A stretch of 64,000 nucleotides of DNA, from assembly GCF_003967015.1 (NCBI RefSeq), contig NZ_AP017560.1:2480001-2544000 (forward strand). The letters run 5' to 3'. Position numbers and translations under genes: made by a program. Shown here piece after piece: positions 33,798 through 41,700 of this stretch (position 1 is the first letter of the stretch; every line of letters starts with the position of its first letter). The notes beneath the pieces were generated by a model. That model made no database searches and had not been told where the DNA came from. It saw only the letters and a list, made by a program, of their open reading frames with translations. This DNA comes from Pseudanabaena sp. ABRG5-3. Its GTDB lineage: Bacteria > Cyanobacteriota > Cyanobacteriia > Pseudanabaenales > Pseudanabaenaceae.

Positions 33798-34181
33798 ATG
33801 AGATACTACACATTTGGCAATCTGCCCAACGGATCGGGAGGTGATGGCGATCGCTGGTCAGGTGTGCGTTTTTGGCTCACAACGTTACTCATTTTCTGGA
33901 CATTGAGTACGATTGGGCTAGGTTGGCTAGTTAACTCGTTCTTTATCTTGATTGGTCTTCTTACTTTTGTCCCTATAATTGCCTTTTTCGGTTTGCAATG
34001 GTGGGTAAAGCGCAGCATTGTGACAGCAGATTGTCCTGTGTGTGAGGCAAGCTTTACCGCCTCAAGAGCCACCCAATTTCAATGTCCTAACTGTGGTGAA
34101 CCTTTACAAGAGCAACAAAATAAATTTGTGCGGATTACCCCCCCAGGTACGATTGATATTGATGTCCAAGTAGTTGAGTAA
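33798..34181 (+). CDS. Small membrane protein with C-terminal zinc ribbon
   Basis: From the ATG at 33798 the protein has 127 residues. Two adjacent membrane helices (VRFWLTTLLIFWTLSTIGLGWLV, FFILIGLLTFVPIIAFFGL) are followed by a zinc ribbon: C-P-V-C then QCPNCG with 15-odd residues between. The upstream in-frame GTG at 33747 would add 17 residues lacking homology signs; I prefer the inner ATG. The N-terminal GNLPNGSGGDGDRWSG is glycine-rich. No family name can be given with confidence. Such two-helix plus ribbon proteins often assist membrane complex assembly. It is 128 bases upstream of ndhN on the same strand. Confidence 0.75.
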   Translation: MRYYTFGNLPNGSGGDGDRWSGVRFWLTTLLIFWTLSTIGLGWLVNSFFILIGLLTFVPIIAFFGLQWWVKRSIVTADCPVCEASFTASRATQFQCPNCGEPLQEQQNKFVRITPPGTIDIDVQVVE

Positions 34182-34309
34182 TTGAACAGTCTCCCCTCGA
34201 AAGCTGTACTTTTCAATCAATATGATAAATATGCTTTAAGTATCCTTTTGCTTTCTAGGTATAAAATACTGTTAGCTCTATAATTTAGCGTTCAGCATAG
34301 GATGTCACC

Positions 34310-34759
34310 ATGCCATTGATTGCAACCGATAAGATTGTCAAAGACCTTGAAAAGGCAGGCGCTTTAGCAATGCGAGTCCCCCCTGAAGGTGGTTATGAAG
34401 GTCGCTACCAACTCCGCCTCAAAAATGCAGGGTATGAAATTCTCTTCATTACTGCCCGTGGTCTCGGCGATGTAAATAGCTATCTCACAGGTGTTCATGG
34501 TGTGCGGCCCTCTCACCTTGGCAAAACCGAAATTCGTACCTATTTTATTCCTCCCGCGATCCAATTCCGTCTCAATGCTTTGCCCCCCAAATCCAAGGGT
34601 TTAGTTGTGTGGCTGATTGAAGGAAAATATCTCTCTAAGGAGGAGTTAGAAACGCTCAGTCAAATTCCCGATCGCGATCCGCGTGTCAAAATCGTGATTG
34701 AAACGGGTAGCGATCGCCAAGTAACTTGGCAACCACTCAAACAAGCAGTTGCTGCATAA
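34310..34759 (+). CDS. ndhN: NAD(P)H-quinone oxidoreductase subunit N
   Basis: This 149-residue protein matches NdhN of the cyanobacterial/chloroplast NDH-1 complex: EKAGALAMRVPPEGGYEGRYQLRLKNAGYE, the GLGDVNSYLTGVHGVRPSHLGK block, LPPKSKGLVVWLIEGKYLSKEELE and DPRVKIVIETGSDRQVTW. NdhN is an oxygenic-photosynthesis-specific subunit of the connecting part of NDH-1, which takes electrons from ferredoxin for cyclic flow and respiration at the thylakoid membrane. The loop before the YFIPP segment is shorter than in some relatives. A terminator follows. Confidence 0.95.
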   Translation: MPLIATDKIVKDLEKAGALAMRVPPEGGYEGRYQLRLKNAGYEILFITARGLGDVNSYLTGVHGVRPSHLGKTEIRTYFIPPAIQFRLNALPPKSKGLVVWLIEGKYLSKEELETLSQIPDRDPRVKIVIETGSDRQVTWQPLKQAVAA

Positions 34760-34761
34760 TC

Positions 34762-34790
34762 AAAAGGAGTCGCTTTGCGACTCCTTTTTT
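34762..34790 (+). terminator. Rho-independent terminator of ndhN
   Basis: AAAAGGAGTCGC, loop TTT, GCGACTCC then a T run, beginning three bases after the ndhN stop. Confidence 0.93.
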
Positions 34791-34815
34791 AATAAAAAAT
34801 TGCGAATTTAGTTTT

Positions 34816-34945
34816 TATAGCTATCGCCAAGTGTACTAGGACATAAAACCCAAGAATTGATTGGCGGCGCTCTGCGCCGCCAATCAATTCTTGGGTTTTG
34901 ATTTGTTCTAAGACAAGTGACTGTAGCTATATGGCGATAGCTATA
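34816..34945. repeat. Family B palindromic element, copy 1
   Basis: TATAGCTATCGCCA at 34816-34829 and its exact reverse complement at 34932-34945 enclose an element with inner arms AAAACCCAAGAATTG and ATTGGCGGCGC around TCT. Another full copy is at 36897-37011. Partial, diverged copies are at 28209-28261, 44981-45033 and 58831-58910. Confidence 0.85.
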
Positions 34946-34985
34946 TAAACAAAAAGGATTCGCCAAGCGAATCCTTTTTGTTTAT
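34945..34985 (-). terminator. Rho-independent terminator of the ABC ATPase gene
   Basis: ATAAACAAAAAGGATTCGC and GCGAATCCTTTTTGTTTAT pair perfectly around CAA. A/T tracts on both sides allow it to act in either direction. It lies just past the stop codon at 34992-34994. Confidence 0.9.
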
Positions 34986-34991
34986 GCAAAT

Positions 34992-36002
34992 TTAGTCTTT
35001 ATGTCGAGAGGCTTTGATTTGGTCGATAAAAAATTCCTCTAGGGTTTGACGCGCTAAATCGATCGCGATCGCCTTTGCCCCAATGCTAGCAAGATAGGTT
35101 AAAAATTCAGGTAAATCCTTTGCTAACTGTCCATGCCAAGTATCTCCCTGAAAAAAGAGATTTTGTAACCAAGGCTGTAACTCTGCCTCAGTACCACCAT
35201 GACCACTGACCTGATAGGACTGCTCTGTCCCCAGTAACTCATTGAGAGTTCCTTTAGCAACTAGCTCACCCTTATTGAGAATACCGATGCGATCGCAGAT
35301 CAGCTCCACATCAGACAAGATATGACTGTTAAAAAATACAGTTTTACCCTGTTTCTTGAGCATCAAAATAATTTCACGTACCTGATAGCGCCCCACGGGA
35401 TCAAGCCCAGACATCGGCTCATCGAGAAACACCACTTCAGGATCATTAATTAAAGCTTGGGCAACACCAATTCTTTGCACCATCCCCTTAGAGTATTGTC
35501 GTAACTGCTTTTTACGAGCAACTGATTGAGATAGACCCACAAGATCAAGTAGATCTGCAATCCTTTGACGGCGCAATGATGGCTCCACACCAAATAAGCT
35601 ACCAATAAAATCGAGCAGTTCCCAACCTGTTAAATAGTCATAGTAGTAGGCGTTTTCAGGTAAATAACCGATCGATTGCTTAGCGGTGCGATCGCCAAGG
35701 GGATATCCTAAGATCTCCCCAGTGCCCGATGTTGGCTGGACAATACCGAGTAAAATTTTTAATAATGTCGTTTTGCCCGCACCATTAGGACCTAATACGC
35801 CGAAGGTCTCGCCTTTACTAATGGTGAGGGACAAAGACTGTAGGGAACTAATTTTTTGATTTAGCCAAAAACCAGTACGATAAACCTTGCTCAAACCATC
35901 TGCCACAATGGCATGGCTTTGAATAATTTGTTTCTGGGATTCGTTAGTCAATACTTCTACCATAGCTGCGATCAAGGCTGCCAAGTTCATGCTTTCAAGC
36001 AA
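34992..36002 (-). CDS. ABC transporter ATP-binding protein (exporter type)
   Basis: This 336-residue protein has Walker A GPNGAGKTTLL, Q loop, signature QYSKGMVQRIG, Walker B VVFLDEPMSGLDP and an H loop (FFNSHILSD). A roughly 90-residue C-terminal extension follows (LPEFLTYLASIGAKAIAIDLARQTLEEFFIDQI), usual for the CcmA/NodI/gliding-motility (Gld) subfamily of exporters. No permease gene is adjacent. An inner ATG at 35963 would remove 13 residues; which start is right is unclear. The substrate is unknown. Confidence 0.92.
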   Translation of the reverse strand: MLESMNLAALIAAMVEVLTNESQKQIIQSHAIVADGLSKVYRTGFWLNQKISSLQSLSLTISKGETFGVLGPNGAGKTTLLKILLGIVQPTSGTGEILGYPLGDRTAKQSIGYLPENAYYYDYLTGWELLDFIGSLFGVEPSLRRQRIADLLDLVGLSQSVARKKQLRQYSKGMVQRIGVAQALINDPEVVFLDEPMSGLDPVGRYQVREIILMLKKQGKTVFFNSHILSDVELICDRIGILNKGELVAKGTLNELLGTEQSYQVSGHGGTEAELQPWLQNLFFQGDTWHGQLAKDLPEFLTYLASIGAKAIAIDLARQTLEEFFIDQIKASRHKD

Positions 36003-36063
36003 TATTTTAAAGCACTATTCGCATTATATAGCTGTCACCAGTCTTGTTACAGCCTGTTGAGGA

Positions 36064-36114
36064 GAGAGAAATTTTTAAAAGCGCGGCTTCGCCGCGCTTT
36101 TAAAAATTTCTCTC
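36064..36114. repeat. 24-bp-arm palindrome upstream of the ABC ATPase gene
   Basis: Arms 36064-36087 and 36091-36114 pair perfectly around TTC, with apex GCGGC-TTC-GCCGC. It lies in the divergent interval between the ATPase gene and the hypothetical gene at 36190, so it is not at a 3' end. A palindrome of the same style is at 45036-45090. Confidence 0.85.
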
Positions 36115-36189
36115 AGTTTCAATTCAACGCAAAGCGCTATAGGAAACCAACCCAGAATATGAGTCCTGTTACCCAAAAGAACTGAAAAT

Positions 36190-36774
36190 ATGAAGTCATA
36201 CTCTGCCTATTTTGTTCTGTCCCCAGCGATCGCTGATGCTCAGGCGATATTTGGTAATGCAGTGGAATCCGTACCAGACTCACCTTGGGTGATGTGTAGT
36301 TTTTGTCGTGATGACGAAATCCCCGATGACGAAGTACTATTTGGGGAAGAATCTTTAACTGCTGTCAAATCGCAACAACTTGGTGAAATCATTTTTGTTT
36401 ATGGAGACACATCCCAAGATTGGTTTGTTTATGAACATGCTCGTGATGGAGAGCTTTTACGAAAATTGATCTGGTGTTCCTTGATTGATGACGAATGGAA
36501 CTCTGGTTGGGTATGTGTCCAAGGAGAAGCAGAAGATTGGGAAGTTGCCTTGTTTGAGCCGTCGTTTAATCCTCACAAACTAGAGCAATGTCTTGCAAGA
36601 GCTCGAGCAAGACTAGAGGATGAAGAAAGAGAATCTGAAATGCCTGAACTTGAGGCAGAAATTAGGCAAGCGTGGAAACTAAAGCTAATTACTGCTGGTA
36701 AAACCTACCCAGAATGTGATGGAACAGTAGCCATGCTTGTCGAAAAAAGCTATGGAATTAATCGCTTTAGTTAA
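36190..36774 (+). CDS. Hypothetical protein (194 aa), acidic
   Basis: This soluble protein starts MKSYSAYFVLSPAIADAQ and carries WVMCSFCRDDEIPDDEVLFGEE, SQDWFVYEHARDGELLRKLIWCSLIDDEWNSGWVCVQGEAEDWE and a helical C-terminus (LEQCLARARARLEDEERESEMPELEAEIRQAW). It is reminiscent of immunity- or structural-type cyanobacterial proteins, but I do not recognise a family. The ATG follows the RBS-like GAACTGAAAAT only weakly. Function unknown. Confidence 0.65.
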   Translation: MKSYSAYFVLSPAIADAQAIFGNAVESVPDSPWVMCSFCRDDEIPDDEVLFGEESLTAVKSQQLGEIIFVYGDTSQDWFVYEHARDGELLRKLIWCSLIDDEWNSGWVCVQGEAEDWEVALFEPSFNPHKLEQCLARARARLEDEERESEMPELEAEIRQAWKLKLITAGKTYPECDGTVAMLVEKSYGINRFS

Positions 36775-36797
36775 CTCAGCAAATCTAGATAAATGAA

Positions 36798-36898
36798 TAA
36801 GTCGCTAAGCATAGGTAAACTTAAATGCTAGAAGCCTGTACTGACTGCTAAGCAGTCAGTACAGGCTTTTCAACTATGCCTATATGCTGAACTACTTA
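36798..36898. repeat. Diverged family A element next to a family B copy
   Basis: Inner arms AAGCCTGTACTGACTGCT (36832-36849) and its exact complement (36851-36868) pair with a one-base loop. Outer flanks AATAAGTCGCTAAGCATAGG and the complement of TATGCTGAACTACTTA are the decayed family A ends. It abuts the family B copy at 36897. Together the two fill most of the 326-base gap 36775-37100. Confidence 0.65.
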
Positions 36899-37011
36899 TA
36901 GCTATAGCCAAGTAAGTTAAGACATAAAAACCAGAAGAGAGTTGCGGCGCTTCGCGCCGCAACTCTCTTCTGGTTTTTGTTTTTGTCCTAACATAACTGG
37001 CTACGGCTATA
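36897..37011. repeat. Family B palindromic element, copy 2
   Basis: TATAGCTATAGCCAAGT and the complement of ACTGGCTACGGCTATA form the outer arms; inner arms AAAACCAGAAGAGAGTTGC and GGCGC pair around TTC. Compared with copy 1 both arms changed together (AGAGAGTTGC in place of GAATTGATTGG), a paired substitution pattern. It ends 90 bases before the ATPase gene at 37101. Confidence 0.82.
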
Positions 37012-37100
37012 CAACACAAAATAAAATAAATGAAATATTTAACTTATAAACTTTCATCCATTCCTTATAATACCTTTATCAAAGAGGGATTTCATGAATT

Positions 37101-38459
37101 ATGGCTGTAGATTATAAGAGATTCTTTAAGGCGACCGATCCGAGTAAAACCTTGCTAGCGGATAGCGACGAAGATAAGAAGTACTACATTGACTTCTCAA
37201 CTGTGCGTGGTGGCAAAGTTGTTGAAGATTTGAAGGACAACATTTCACTATTCTCGGATGGACAACCTACCTGTCAACTATTTACAGGGCATATTGGTTG
37301 TGGTAAATCTACAGAAATATTGCAACTCAAGCAACAGTTGGAAGCAGAAGGCTTTCATGTTGTGTACTTTGAATCAAGTCAAGACATGGAAATGGGGGAT
37401 GTCGATTTGAGCGATATTCTACTGGCGATCGCAAGGCGTGTCATTGAGAGTCTCGAAGCCGTTAAGGTCAAGACCGAAGCGAAGGGATTTCGCGCAATGC
37501 TCAATGGGGCGGTAAAAATCTTGCAAACTGAGATTGAACTCTCTGCCGAAGCTGATGTCCCCGGAGTTGGCAAAATTGAAGCGAGTACCAATGGCGAGTT
37601 TTCCCTATCCTTAGGCATTGGTAAACTCTCTGCCAAAACTAAAGATAGCCCCGATATGCGGAGCAAATTGCGTGGCTATATGGAGCCAAAAACCAATGGT
37701 TTGCTCGATTTAGTTAATCAAGAAATTTTAATACCTGCGATCGCCGATCTCAAGAAACTAGGCAAAGAAGGTATTGTCGTCATTGTGGATAACCTTGATC
37801 GCGTTGATGACTCACCAAAGCCTTGGGGGAGACCACAAACTGAATATTTATTTGTTGATCGTGCTGATCAACTTCGCAAGTTGCAATGCCACGTAGTTTA
37901 TACGATGCCCCTTGCTTTGCGGTTTTCACGGGACTATGGCACACTTGTTGCCAAGTTTATGACCGATCCGATTGTTTTACCCATGGTTCCTGTGGTACGT
38001 CGCGATAACACCCCCCATGAAGAGGGAATTGCGTTGTTGCGACAAATGGTTTTATCCAGAGCTTTTCCCGACAGTCCACCCACTGAGCGTTTGAAAGCTG
38101 TTGGCGAAGTCTTTGACAGTATCGATACATTGGATCGTTTATGTTTCGCCAGTGGTGGTCATGTGCGGAATATTATGCGGTTATTGAATGATGCTCTCCG
38201 CAAACAGCGTGGTCTACCTGTTACCCTTGACATTCTAGAAGATACAGTTCGGAAACGTCGTAATGAGCTAGTTCTCTCTATTGATGATGATGAATGGAAG
38301 TTGCTCCGACAGGTTAACGCAACGAAGAAAGTTGTAGGTGATACTGGCTACCAAACTTTGATTAGAAGTATGTATGTTTATGAATATCAAGATGAGCATG
38401 GATCTTGGTTTGAAGTAAATCCTGTGCTGGCTACGGCTCAAGAGTTTGCTAAGTCTTAA
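37101..38459 (+). CDS. P-loop ATPase of STAND/AAA type, partner of the WD40 protein
   Basis: The 452-residue soluble protein carries Walker A GHIGCGKST (residues 63-71) and Walker B GIVVIVDNLDRVD (about 226-238). An arginine/serine-rich sensor region follows (VVRRDNTPHEEGIALLRQMVLSRAFPDSPP) and then a winged-helix-like C-terminus (ASGGHVRNIMRLLNDALRKQRG, LLRQVNATKKVVGDTGYQTLIRSMYVYEYQ). The insert between Walker A and B is Lys/Glu-rich (KVKTEAKGFRAMLNG...ADVPGVGKIEAST), perhaps a small fold. It is a regulator ATPase rather than a metabolic enzyme. The gene for a large STAND-WD40 protein follows 338 bases downstream on the same strand. Confidence 0.8.
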   Translation: MAVDYKRFFKATDPSKTLLADSDEDKKYYIDFSTVRGGKVVEDLKDNISLFSDGQPTCQLFTGHIGCGKSTEILQLKQQLEAEGFHVVYFESSQDMEMGDVDLSDILLAIARRVIESLEAVKVKTEAKGFRAMLNGAVKILQTEIELSAEADVPGVGKIEASTNGEFSLSLGIGKLSAKTKDSPDMRSKLRGYMEPKTNGLLDLVNQEILIPAIADLKKLGKEGIVVIVDNLDRVDDSPKPWGRPQTEYLFVDRADQLRKLQCHVVYTMPLALRFSRDYGTLVAKFMTDPIVLPMVPVVRRDNTPHEEGIALLRQMVLSRAFPDSPPTERLKAVGEVFDSIDTLDRLCFASGGHVRNIMRLLNDALRKQRGLPVTLDILEDTVRKRRNELVLSIDDDEWKLLRQVNATKKVVGDTGYQTLIRSMYVYEYQDEHGSWFEVNPVLATAQEFAKS

Positions 38460-38469
38460 AATTTGCCAT

Positions 38470-38572
38470 TAAGTAGCTGGGTGCAATTAAATATAAAACC
38501 CCAAAGCCTGTAGCGCACGCGCAGCGTGTGCTACAGGCTTTGGTTCTATTCTTTAATTATGCCCAGCTACTT
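38470..38572. repeat. Family A palindromic element, copy 4
   Basis: TAAGTAGCTGGGTGCAATTA and its complement at GCCCAGCTACTTA are the ends. Inner arms AAAGCCTGTAGCGCACGC pair around GCA with one wobble. Arms differ from copies 1-2 (AGCCTGTAGCG versus AACCTGTGGCG), matched on the other side. It lies between the two ATPase genes. Confidence 0.88.
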
Positions 38573-38604
38573 ATCAAGAAATATAGTATTTTGGATTTTG
38601 GTTA

Positions 38605-38716
38605 AGAGCGTGTTTGAGAAGTATCTTATTTAGCATAAATTTCTGCTTTTACCCCCTCTAACTCCCCCTTTGTAAGGGGGAGTTAGAGGGGGTAAAAAAC
38701 TTCTCAAACACGCTCT
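38605..38716. repeat. Nested inverted-repeat element with C-rich inner hairpin
   Basis: AGAGCGTGTTTGAGAAGT (38605-38622) and its exact complement at 38699-38716 form the ends. Inside, TTTTACCCCCTCTAACTCCC-type arms form a 24-bp hairpin with a GT loop (38647-38696). It resembles a MITE. A small hairpin CAAAACTAAAAATGGC-GTA-GCCATT... (38726-38760) follows. Confidence 0.78.
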
Positions 38717-38797
38717 AAGGGTTTTCAAAACTAAAAATGGCGTAGCCATTTTTAGTTTTGGTATTATTTAAAAGCGATCGCTGAGAGCAAAACATCT

Positions 38798-41700
38798 ATG
38801 TCTAAAGTTACCAACGCTCACAATCGAGCAGAAGAAGATACAACTGCGATTAATATTTCACCAGAAGTAGAACTTGCCCTTCAGCAATTAACATCGCAGC
38901 TTGATATTTATCAAAATGAATTAGTCAATTCCTTTAGTATTTCTCCTGAAATTGAAGATGCCCTTCAGGAATTGTCTTTACTGTTGGATATTTATGATGG
39001 CACTTTCACGCTCTTGCTCGCTCGCTGTAATTACGTCAATCTCCGCGATCGCGCGATCGCTAGATTAGCAGAAATTGTATCAACCAAAATTCGCCAAGTG
39101 CGTTTAGAGCCTACCAATAAATCAATTTATCACACCATTCAAAACACCACTCCCGCTATGCGAGACGGTAACTTACCTGCGGTGATGGTGGTGGGATTAG
39201 AAGCCAATGAAAATGTAGAAGCTTTGATCAAGGGGCTAAACCAGATTCGGGAAGAGTTTCGGAAAAACTGCCTATATCCAATTGTTCTATGGATCAATGA
39301 TGATGTAATGAAGCAAATGATCAAGGTTGCTCCTGATTTTGAAAGCTGGACAACCACGATTGAATTTGCGATCGCCAGTGAAGATCTCATTGATTCTCTG
39401 ACTGCGGGAACGGAATCTTTATTCCATCTTTCTCTGAGTGCGAATCTCATCGATCCTAGTTATAGCCTCGGACGAATCTCGCATTTAGGTGGTATTTATC
39501 TCTCAGAACTGGGTGTTGCCCTGCGCGATCTGCACAATCAGAATCAGAAAATTGAGCCATCACTGCAAGCGGGGTTAGACTTCATTCGCGGCATGAATAC
39601 TAGGGATTTTGCTCAAGCATTGTCATATCTACAAGCAAGTTATCAATATTGGCAATCAATTGAAAACGATGAGCGGCAAGGACTATTGCTTTATCAAATT
39701 GGACGGCGGCGTTACCATCTCACCAAACTCGAAAAACATTCCCATGAAGAAAATTGGCGATTGGTCGAGCAGTTATTTAGGCAGAGTTTAGCCAGTTTTG
39801 AGAAAGCCGAGCGTCCTGATTTGATGACCCATTGCTACTTACAGTTGCAGCGTACTTTACATCATCTGCAATCATGGTCAGAACTGCGATTAATTTCACA
39901 ACAAGCCTTAGAAATTCATCAAATTCACGGTAATGTTAGTCATCTTGCCTCTGATTATGGTTTTTTGGCGGAGGCTGCCCTCGAAGAGAAGCATTGGGAT
40001 GCGGCAATTGAGTATGCTAAAGAGGCGATCACTTTACTGGCTAATGTGCCAACAAACCTGCATTGGCTATATAGCTTGTACTTGTGCTATCTTGCCCAAG
40101 CGCATATTCAACTCGGTAATCGTGATGAAGCCCTGACGCACTTAATTGAAGCAAAGCAAAGAGATCACTGTGGTCATCCGAGGATGTATATTCGGATTTT
40201 AAATGAATTACGAGACCTGTATTTCTCTCAGGGAAAATATTTAGAGGCATTTCAAACTAAGCAAGAGCGCTGTGCGATCGAACAACGCTATGGCTATCGC
40301 GCCTTCATCGGGGCAGGACAATTGCAGTCTGGACTAGAGGAGCATTCTAGTTTTGCCGAAAAAGCTCATAAGACCAGCATTTCTCCAGAAATTCATGCTT
40401 CAGGTCGCAAACAGGATCTCGATGAACTCATCAAGAGAATTAGTGAACCACGTTACAAAATGATAGTGCTGCATGGCAATTCGGGAGTGGGGAAAAGCTC
40501 ATTTGTGAATGCAGGGCTAATGCCAGCCTTGCAGCAATCTTCCTTTGGTGGACGTGATGTGATTCCGATTTCTATGCGTGTTTATACCAGTTGGGAGCAA
40601 GAACTGACCTATCATTTAGTGGAAGCTATCCAATTACTACAAATTGATACAGCTCCTTTAAGTAGCTTTACTTATAGCGATAAATTACATCAAGATCTCA
40701 TCCTCGATCTCTTGGTTGAACAACTGCGTTGGAATGAAGCCCATAACCTGCGTACAGTCTTGATTTTTGATCAGTTTGAAGAATTTTTCTTTGTTCATAA
40801 ACATAGCTTAAGCAATCGCCTCCGCTTTTTTGAGTTTATTGGAGGATTACTTAGTGATTTTCAGTATTTATCATCAATTAAAGTGGTTTTATCTCTCCGC
40901 GAAGACTTTATCCATTGTTTGCTAGAGTGCAATCGTGTCAAGGGTATGAGTGCGATCGACAACGATATTCTCAGCAAAAATGTTCTTTATCCCATGGGGA
41001 ATTTCTCTTCTGCGGCAGCACATGCCACTATTGAGACTTTGACAGAGAGAGCGCAGTTTTATCTGGAACCGCAACTGATCGATATTTTGGTGGATGATCT
41101 TAAAAATGAACAGGATGAAGTGCGTCCTATTGAGTTACAGATTGTCGGCGCTCAAATGCAGCAGGATCGCATTAGCACCATTCAACAATATCAAAAATTA
41201 GGTAGTAATCCTAAAGAAAAGCTAGTACAGCGATATCTGGATAATGTAGTCTATGACTGTGGTAAAGAGAATTATCGCTTAACCAATTTGCTGCTGTATT
41301 TACTAACTGATGAACAGGGAACTAGACCTCTAAAAACCTATGCCGAATTAGAGCGAAGTCTTCAGCAATTGAACACAGAATTTCGCGATCAAAATCAAGC
41401 TGGTATGGAATTAGATACTAGATTTGATATGACAGTTGAAGAAGAGGCGGAAATTGAAAGTTCTAAAATAGAACTAGTCCTCAAAATCTTGATTGGTTCA
41501 GGCTTGGTGGTGTTAATTCCTGAGAATGCTGCCGATCGCTGTCAGTTAGTTCATGATTATCTCGCCGTCGTAATTCGTAAATCTCAAGCCCCTGAAATTC
41601 AAAAACTGCAAAAAGAGCTAGAACAAACCCAAGGGGAACTGCGCCAAACTGTCCGTCAACTGGAAGGGTCTCTCAAAAACTCTCAAGCGATCGCTGATAG

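Noticed and set aside
35913-36185. 90-codon plus-strand frame across the ABC ATPase start
   Set aside because: Runs through a perfect palindrome and the antisense of the ATPase N-terminus; no motif.
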